Assembly (NCBI RefSeq): GCF_000383955.1
Contig: NZ_KB913014.1
Coordinates: 239-58,879 of the forward strand
Length of the DNA: 58,641 bases
DNA from: Rudanella lutea DSM 19387
GTDB taxonomy: Bacteria > Bacteroidota > Bacteroidia > Cytophagales > Spirosomataceae
Reading direction: 5' to 3'
How positions within the stretch are numbered: the first letter of the stretch is position 1; each line of letters starts with the position of its first letter. Shown in pieces: positions 53,298 through 58,641 of this stretch. The translations under genes were made by a program, and so were the position numbers. The notes under the pieces were generated by a model. That model was not told where the DNA came from, made no database searches, and saw only the letters and a program-made list of their open reading frames with translations.

Positions 53298-56200
53298 CTA
53301 CGATTGCAAATTTCTCCATTCAGCCTCCGGCAGCAGGTATTGTACCCCCTTTGATAGTTTGTCAAAACGTAGTGTCTGAGCGGGATTCCGAAAACAATGC
53401 AGTTGCGGGGCGTCCGATGCACAATGCGTGACGATGTACAGCCAGGCCTGATCGCCCAACTGTTCCAGTCGGTTCTTTTCGTTCTCCGAAAGCATCACCG
53501 GCCCGCTATGCGCCCGACCTTTCACCTCAATGTAGCGTTTGAACGACTGGGCATCAACCGATTGGATGTCATACCCCCGGTTTTGGGCCGATACGTCCGT
53601 TGGTGTACGTCCATTGGCCTGCTCGTATTCCATCGCCACGTGCATGGCAGTTGCCTCAACGGTATCGTCGCGCTTCATCCCAAAATGCCGCTCATACTCA
53701 ACCTGAGACAGGGGTACTACGTAGGCGCAACCCAGTACGTCGGGCGGGCGGGGCGATAGCTGCTGTTGCTGATCGAGCCGAGCCAGCCGCTGCTGTTGCT
53801 TCACGCGCACTTCCTGCACCTGCTGCTCCTTCCGATTGATTTTCTCCTGAATACGAGCCTCATCGGCTTTCGGATGGAAGAGTTTATCCTGAAGCGTATT
53901 GATCTCCTGCTGTAAATCCATCAGCAGGTTGTCGAACGCCTGCTCCAGGTACGCCCGGCGTCCGGCGGCATCATCGGCTACGCGGGCTTCGGTCTGCTGC
54001 CATTGCGGTTCGGTGACGTGCGTCCAGGTCCAATCCTCCACAGCAGTCAGGTCTACGGCAGTCGGCGGCTGGGGCGTTTGCGCGAACGTCAGGGGAGGAT
54101 GGAGATCGAGTAGTTTAGCAGGCGACGTAATCGAAAAGTCGTTTCCCTGCTGTACAATGAGCACCAGCCGCTCGTCGGCCACAGATCCTTCATCGCCGTG
54201 ACTTGCCGAACGCGGCCCGGATCGGTTGTCAACGACCTGCGATTTAACAAAGAACACCAGTTGCTCGTCTGTATCGTCGGGCGAGATGAGCACCGTTCCT
54301 TTCAGCATATCCTCCCGGAATTGCTGCCGTACCACTTGCACCAGCGCGTCGAAGACAGCATTGCCCGGGTTGATGTAATGCACCCGACCGGGATTTGCTG
54401 CTCCCATTGCTGGTAATTGTTGCTGGTAAGCCAGGAAGACCCCTTTGTCGAAACAAACCGATAGCTGCACCACGTCAGCCGACAGGTTATAGCTGTTCTT
54501 CAACACCTGCACCACCGATGTGGGCAGATGGGTCAGCTTGAAAATCTGCGGAGCAATCTCCTGCACTGTCCCCCCCAGCCGGGCAAAGGCCTTCTCAAAG
54601 AACAGCTTGATGTAAATAGGCTGAAGCCGCTGCTCGTCGGAGTGTTCTTTTAATCGCCGGGCGTCAGCGTAGGACACGGTACTGTGGGCCAACCGGTCTT
54701 TCTGTTCCTGAATGGCCGTAGCTACGGCCTGTTGCAAGCTCGTGTCTGACTGCGCCAGCCAGGTATCAAAGGCCGTAGCTTGCCCATGCAGCACAGAGTT
54801 AGTGATGGCATCGAGGGGTACGTCGGCCAGTACGTCCTGGATCACATCGTACACCCTGTCGTCGCCCATCTGTTCCCTAATAATGTCGAGTTTGGACAAC
54901 AACCGTTGCAGCACGGCCCCTTCGCGTGTATTCTGGGCCACCAGATTACACACCAACACATCACGCTGCTGTCCATAGCGATGAATCCGGCCCATGCGCT
55001 GTTCCAGCCGGTTGGGGTTCCAAGGAATGTCCCAGTTGATAAGCAGCCGACAAAATTGCAGGTTGATGCCTTCACCGGCCGCGTCGGTTGCGATTAGAAT
55101 CTGGGTATCGGCGCCAGCAAAGGCGTACTGCGCGGCCCGGCGTTCGTCCACCGACTTGCCTCCGTGAATAGTGGCCACACCGTAGCCCGCATTACGCAAT
55201 TTCTGCTCTAAGTAGTCGAGCGTGTCCTTGTGCTCGGTGAACAAAACCAGCTTTTCTTCTTTATCGAAGACTTTTTCCCGTTTGAGCAGTGTGTTTAGCT
55301 CCTCGTATTTCCGCTCTTCCTGCCCGGCCTGCACCAGTTCGTCGGCCAAATCCACCAGCTTCTTCACCTCTAGCATTTCTTCTTTTACTTCCTGGTAGCT
55401 GGCGGCCGTCGTAAACAGGCGAAACTTGCGCGGATCGGCCAGGATGTTGTCGAGCGTCTGCCGTTCTTCGTCGGTCAGCTCGTCGAGGTCATCGGGGCTG
55501 TCCACTTCCATCAGGTCTGCCTTGAGGCGCTGGTTCAAGAGCCCCGGGTTGTGTTGCAACTCATCAAGCAGTCCTTTCAAGGCCCGGTAACGGCCGTGGA
55601 GGGTCTTCTGAATAGCAAACAGGGAGGAAGCCAGCCGACGCTGCATGACGGTGAGGGCCAGCGTCACGTGTATGTTCTTAGCCTCTTTGGCTTCTTCCTT
55701 CTTCTCGGACAGGTATTTGGTTACCCGGTCGTAGAGGTTCTTTTCGGCGGGCGACAATTCATAACCGACGGTTTTGGTATAGCGCTGCTTAAAGAGTGGG
55801 TTTCCCTGCCAGTCGCGCATATCTTCCTTGAGCCTTCGGATAAAGAATTTGTTCAGCCCACCGGCCTCAAACTGCCCAATGCGCTCAGTAACCAGCGTAT
55901 CCGACGAAAAGATATCCTCATCAAGGAGTTGCAGCAGGTTCTTGAACGTGTCTTTTCGGCCCCGGTGGGGCGTAGCAGTCAGCAATAGCAGGTGGTCACA
56001 GCGACTGGCCAGCATCTCAACGGCCTTGTAGCGTTGCGAGACGTACTTCTTGGTGCCGTAATCGAATGCGCTCAACTTGTGCGCTTCATCAACCACGACC
56101 AGGTCCCAGCGCGAATCAGCCAGTACCGTCTGTACGTCGTCCCCACGTAGAAAATCGATGGACGTAACGAGCCGGTCGGTACTGCGGAAGATATTGGGGT

Positions 56201-56777
56201 CAGCGTCGAACGTAGCCCGGTTGACTAATTTGAAGGGTAGGTTGAATTTGATACCCAACTCGTCTTCCTGCCATTGTTTGGTCAGGCCGCCTGGCGTAAC
56301 GATCAGGATGCGTTCGATGAGGCCGCGCATGAGCATCTCTTTCAGCAGCAGACCGGTCATGATCGTCTTACCCGCCCCTGTATCATCGGCCAGCAAAAAC
56401 CGAATCTGTGGCAGGGGCAACAGGTATCTATATACCGCTTCGACCTGATGAGGGAGAGGATCAACGATACTACAGTTAACCGCAAACAGGGGATCGAACT
56501 GATACGCCGAGCGAATGCGCTCGGCCTCGGCAAAGAGCTTGAAACACTCCTGGTCCCCGTCGAATGGGAACGTACCTTCCTGCGATACGATTTCTAATCG
56601 GCTAAGCTGCTCGGGGGTCAGCATGCGCGAGTCGGAGCGGTTACTATGCAAGCTAACGTACCCAACCTTCGTCATCCGCCCCCCAGCGACTGACTGTAAG
56701 TGCGTGATGCGAACCGGTTCTTCTGCGAGCAGATATTTAACAATATGGCCAATAGTAAGGGGAGGTGTTTTAGTCAT
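53298..56777 (-). CDS. SNF2-type DEAD-box helicase with DUF3883 C-terminus
   Basis: A 1159-aa protein. The helicase core has PHQ (109-111), Walker A DDTGAGKT (131-138), motif II VVDEAHKLS (228-236), motif III LLLLTATPHRG, motif V ATDAAGEGINLQF and motif VI QRMGRIHRYGQ. A long coiled segment (INTLQDKLFHPKADEARIQE...) precedes a C-terminal DUF3883 domain with GYDIQSVDAQSFKRYIEVKG, which carries a PD-(D/E)XK-like D...E-V-K. With the DUF1156 methylase and DUF499 ATPase it forms the helicase-methylase-ATPase defence set. It is on the same strand as the methylase but 4.5 kb upstream, because the TIR-STAND gene sits between them on the other strand, so a separate promoter for the methylase is likely. 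Confidence 0.92.
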   Translation of the reverse strand: MTKTPPLTIGHIVKYLLAEEPVRITHLQSVAGGRMTKVGYVSLHSNRSDSRMLTPEQLSRLEIVSQEGTFPFDGDQECFKLFAEAERIRSAYQFDPLFAVNCSIVDPLPHQVEAVYRYLLPLPQIRFLLADDTGAGKTIMTGLLLKEMLMRGLIERILIVTPGGLTKQWQEDELGIKFNLPFKLVNRATFDADPNIFRSTDRLVTSIDFLRGDDVQTVLADSRWDLVVVDEAHKLSAFDYGTKKYVSQRYKAVEMLASRCDHLLLLTATPHRGRKDTFKNLLQLLDEDIFSSDTLVTERIGQFEAGGLNKFFIRRLKEDMRDWQGNPLFKQRYTKTVGYELSPAEKNLYDRVTKYLSEKKEEAKEAKNIHVTLALTVMQRRLASSLFAIQKTLHGRYRALKGLLDELQHNPGLLNQRLKADLMEVDSPDDLDELTDEERQTLDNILADPRKFRLFTTAASYQEVKEEMLEVKKLVDLADELVQAGQEERKYEELNTLLKREKVFDKEEKLVLFTEHKDTLDYLEQKLRNAGYGVATIHGGKSVDERRAAQYAFAGADTQILIATDAAGEGINLQFCRLLINWDIPWNPNRLEQRMGRIHRYGQQRDVLVCNLVAQNTREGAVLQRLLSKLDIIREQMGDDRVYDVIQDVLADVPLDAITNSVLHGQATAFDTWLAQSDTSLQQAVATAIQEQKDRLAHSTVSYADARRLKEHSDEQRLQPIYIKLFFEKAFARLGGTVQEIAPQIFKLTHLPTSVVQVLKNSYNLSADVVQLSVCFDKGVFLAYQQQLPAMGAANPGRVHYINPGNAVFDALVQVVRQQFREDMLKGTVLISPDDTDEQLVFFVKSQVVDNRSGPRSASHGDEGSVADERLVLIVQQGNDFSITSPAKLLDLHPPLTFAQTPQPPTAVDLTAVEDWTWTHVTEPQWQQTEARVADDAAGRRAYLEQAFDNLLMDLQQEINTLQDKLFHPKADEARIQEKINRKEQQVQEVRVKQQQRLARLDQQQQLSPRPPDVLGCAYVVPLSQVEYERHFGMKRDDTVEATAMHVAMEYEQANGRTPTDVSAQNRGYDIQSVDAQSFKRYIEVKGRAHSGPVMLSENEKNRLEQLGDQAWLYIVTHCASDAPQLHCFRNPAQTLRFDKLSKGVQYLLPEAEWRNLQS

Positions 56778-57223
56778 TCGTCCAATAACTCTAACGGCGA
56801 GTATGCATTAAGTTGTGGTCCAGAATCCTATCAATTACCTGGTAGGAATGATTCATTAATCCGTTACAGAGTTAATGAGTACCTTTTCTCTGAAGTGATG
56901 CGGCCCGTCGATACGTAGGATGCTCCAAGCCTGACGCGCGTTGTCAACAAAGCGCGATATAACCCATAAGTCTTCGAGTGGTGATTGAGCAATAGCTGTA
57001 CGCAAATTTGAATGTACCAACTGACATAAAGTCAGAGCAAACGGAAATATACGAACTGCCCAAAAAGTAAGCTACACAGGTAGTAGATTAATTTAACTTG
57101 AACAATGGATAATATGCATTCTAAGCATCTGTCTCGCAATTAGTTGCTGACGCCTGAACCTGTCGAAGGCCCAAGCGTCAGCCATTATTCATAATTCACG
57201 TTAATTTACAAGTAAAGATATTA
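56778..57223. other. Upstream region of the helicase, no gene
   Basis: No coding frame with recognisable content. It should contain the helicase promoter on the minus strand, which I could not place with confidence. Confidence 0.45.
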
Positions 57224-57856
57224 TGCAATCAAGCAGAATTAAAATGCACTATATTCTTTGTTCCCAAGTCGGTAAAATCAATGTGGTATTGCTGGCCGAA
57301 GGCTACACCCACAAGGTGAGCAGTATCTGCCAGCGTTGTAACTCATTAGCATATGCTATGGGTCTTGATTGGCTTTGGTGCTTCGGCGTAGGCGGTGGTA
57401 GGTGTAATCGTTTTTTTTTAAGAATCGCTTCACCGTATCTCGGCTCATTGGCTGGCCTAAGGCCACTTGCAAGTCGGCCTGAATGCGACATGCGTCTTGA
57501 TAATGAGTGGCTACGGCACTCTTCAAGGCTTGCTGGTGGGCAGCATTAGTTATCGACAGAATGGGTCGGCGGCCTTGTCCTTTCTGGCGCATGAGGCCCG
57601 CCAGACCGCTTTGCTCAAACGCAGTCAGCCAGTTACTGACCGTTTGTTGACAGACTTCAAGTTGAGCGGCAATAGTTTTGGCGGCCATGCCTTTGTGGCT
57701 CCACAACAATGCTTGGCAACAACGTCGGAACTAATGTTTGGGATGGTTCTTGATGCCCTCACGTAAGGTGAGTTGCTCAACGTCAGTCAATTGAACGCAA
57801 CGTTTACGGCCCATGCCGAAAAAATAAAAGGTTTAACTTAATTCTGCTTAATTACT
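57224..57856 (-). mobile_element. Internally deleted IS630-family element (633 bp)
   Basis: Its ends match element B: TGCAATCAAGCAGAATTAAA at 57224 and, read inward from 57856, AGTAATTAAGCAGAATTAA. TA flanks it at 57222-57223 and 57857-57858. Inside, the minus strand carries the transposase N-terminal half from ATG 57814 with a stop near codon 27 (FR preceded by TAG), then SHKGMAAKTIAAQLEVCQQT to TYHRLRRSTKANQDP. A frameshift follows, LQRWQILLTLWV, and then directly the family C-terminus AFGQQYHIDFTDLGTKN. The whole catalytic middle (about 480 bp) is missing. A non-autonomous derivative that another IS630 transposase could still mobilise. Confidence 0.88.
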
Positions 57857-58255
57857 TACCTACTTATATCAATGTATAAGCACATTGCTCGTGGGGCAGC
57901 TAACTCAATTTAAAACGGCCGGCTTAAGAAACAACATTTCTTAACATAGGGTGCATGCAAACTGGAGTGATCAACTTATCCAATCAATGTATTATTTGTC
58001 CACAAGGCAACAGAAATGACAATGTCCAAAATTTTGGACTTTACAACCTATTATAATTTCAATATTCATCTCAAATAATTAAGGAGCTTGGCAATATGCG
58101 CGCAATATTTACTCCGATAAGCGTGCAAATTAACAAGCAAGTCTTTTATTGTATATGTATCTGGCAGCATAGATTTTACTGTTATGTCCGATAATTAAAC
58201 ATTATCGGACATAACAACAAATTCTATACATTGCGCCGTAATCTTCTACGCGTCT
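57857..58255. other. A+T-rich region upstream of the integrase
   Basis: No gene. It contains TTATCCA- and TTGTCCACA-like words near 57976-58006 and the perfect inverted repeat at 58181-58215 annotated separately. Confidence 0.5.
58181..58215. promoter_or_regulatory. Inverted repeat, candidate recombination site or operator
   Basis: GTTATGTCCGATAAT (58181-58195), five bases TAAAC, then the exact complement (58201-58215), ending 40 bp before the integrase start. Two inverted binding arms around a 5-8 bp centre is the form of tyrosine recombinase core sites (dif, lox, res). An autoregulatory operator is the alternative. Confidence 0.5.
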
Positions 58256-58641
58256 ATGAGAAAGTCAGCCATTACTCCTAATGTTACTAGTGAAGCCCAT
58301 TCCGTAACCATTCGTTCAGCAGGACAACTGAATCAGCAAACGGCGGCTTTTTTTAAAAAAGGTATTGAAGGCTCGACTAACACGCGGATTGCTTACTCCG
58401 CAGACATCAAAAAGGTACAGGCGTGGCTTCGCCAGCAAGGCATCGATGATCTTCCAATCAGCCCGGCAACCTTAGCTACGTATCTATCCGATCAGGCTTC
58501 CGAACATAAGTGGTCTACAATCATCCGTGGATTGGCGGCCATTCGAAAATGGCATCGCCTTCATAAGCATCCAGACCCGTCGGCCGACGAAACGGTACGT
58601 CTGGTTTTAGAAGGAATCAAGCGAAGTATAGGTACTGAGCC
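58256..58641 (+). CDS. Tyrosine recombinase/integrase, N-terminal part (cut by window end)
   Basis: The open frame from ATG 58256 runs to the window edge (128 codons). Residues about 40-125 form the core-binding SAM-like domain: GSTNTRIAYSADIKKVQAWL, LPISPATLATYLSDQASEHK, WSTIIRGLAAIRKWHRLHKH and ADETVRLVLEGIKR. This is the standard N-terminal half of phage/plasmid tyrosine recombinases; the catalytic R-H-R-Y domain should lie beyond 58641. The start is supported by the inverted repeat just upstream and the absence of an earlier ATG in frame. Confidence 0.85.
   Translation, partial: MRKSAITPNVTSEAHSVTIRSAGQLNQQTAAFFKKGIEGSTNTRIAYSADIKKVQAWLRQQGIDDLPISPATLATYLSDQASEHKWSTIIRGLAAIRKWHRLHKHPDPSADETVRLVLEGIKRSIGTE

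Noticed and set aside
53298-56777. Assignment of the locus as DISARM or BREX
   Set aside because: No DUF1998 (DrmB), PLD (DrmC), PglZ or BrxL-like protein is present; the DUF1156/DUF499/helicase set fits the helicase-methylase-ATPase type better.

Overview
The window looks like plasmid or integrated-plasmid DNA from a member of the Bacteroidota, most likely the Cytophagales (a Spirosoma-like genus). Evidence: Bacteroidota-type conjugation proteins (TraM and TraN relics), a TonB-dependent receptor with a carboxypeptidase-regulatory N-terminus, promoter candidates of the TTTG...TAnnTTTG type, few Shine-Dalgarno sequences, and DUF4386 and DoxX membrane proteins. Gene content is mosaic: old transfer genes are decaying, several insertion sequences have landed, and toxin-antitoxin and defence cargo has accumulated.

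Layout. 1-335: the tail of a type I-E-like CRISPR array. 679-9111: an XRE regulator pair, a MOB relaxase with its accessory protein, a candidate oriT, and a parA gene split by an IS256-family element whose 8-bp target duplication is still readable. 9290-13473: a second XRE regulator, iteron-like repeats, and a frameshifted traJ/traM/traN remnant. 13658-19480: a LuxR regulator, a TonB-dependent receptor, small membrane proteins and a SAM methyltransferase. 19467-22530: a broken PD-(D/E)XK nuclease gene and a Rep_3-type initiator with two different families of 21-22-bp iterons around it. 22534-28640: a DUF1016 protein, two IS630-family elements inserted end to end, an AbiE-like type IV toxin-antitoxin pair and a dead IS1-family element. 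29054-32815: a two-subunit molybdenum hydroxylase with a divergent AraC regulator. 33095-36784: an AAA/DUF4143 ATPase, a RES/Xre toxin-antitoxin pair and a truncated DUF2130 gene. 36785-38700: an orphan iteron origin with a DnaA box, a decayed IS630 and an integrase fragment. 39028-56777: a large defence island. 57224 to the end: an internally deleted IS630 derivative and the start of a tyrosine recombinase.

The defence island is the most interesting part. On the minus strand it carries an SNF2-type helicase with a DUF3883 tail, a DUF1156 DNA methylase, a DUF1016 nuclease and a HEPN-DUF499 ATPase, matching the helicase-methylase-ATPase (Hma-type) gene set plus an added nuclease. Embedded on the opposite strand between methylase and helicase is a 1278-residue protein with a TIR-like N-terminus, a P-loop NTPase and a long helical tail. 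Convergent with the operon, ending 26 bp from it, is a GHKL ATPase fused to a Shedu-like nuclease. Domain calls are from reading the translated sequence by eye; no database search was run.
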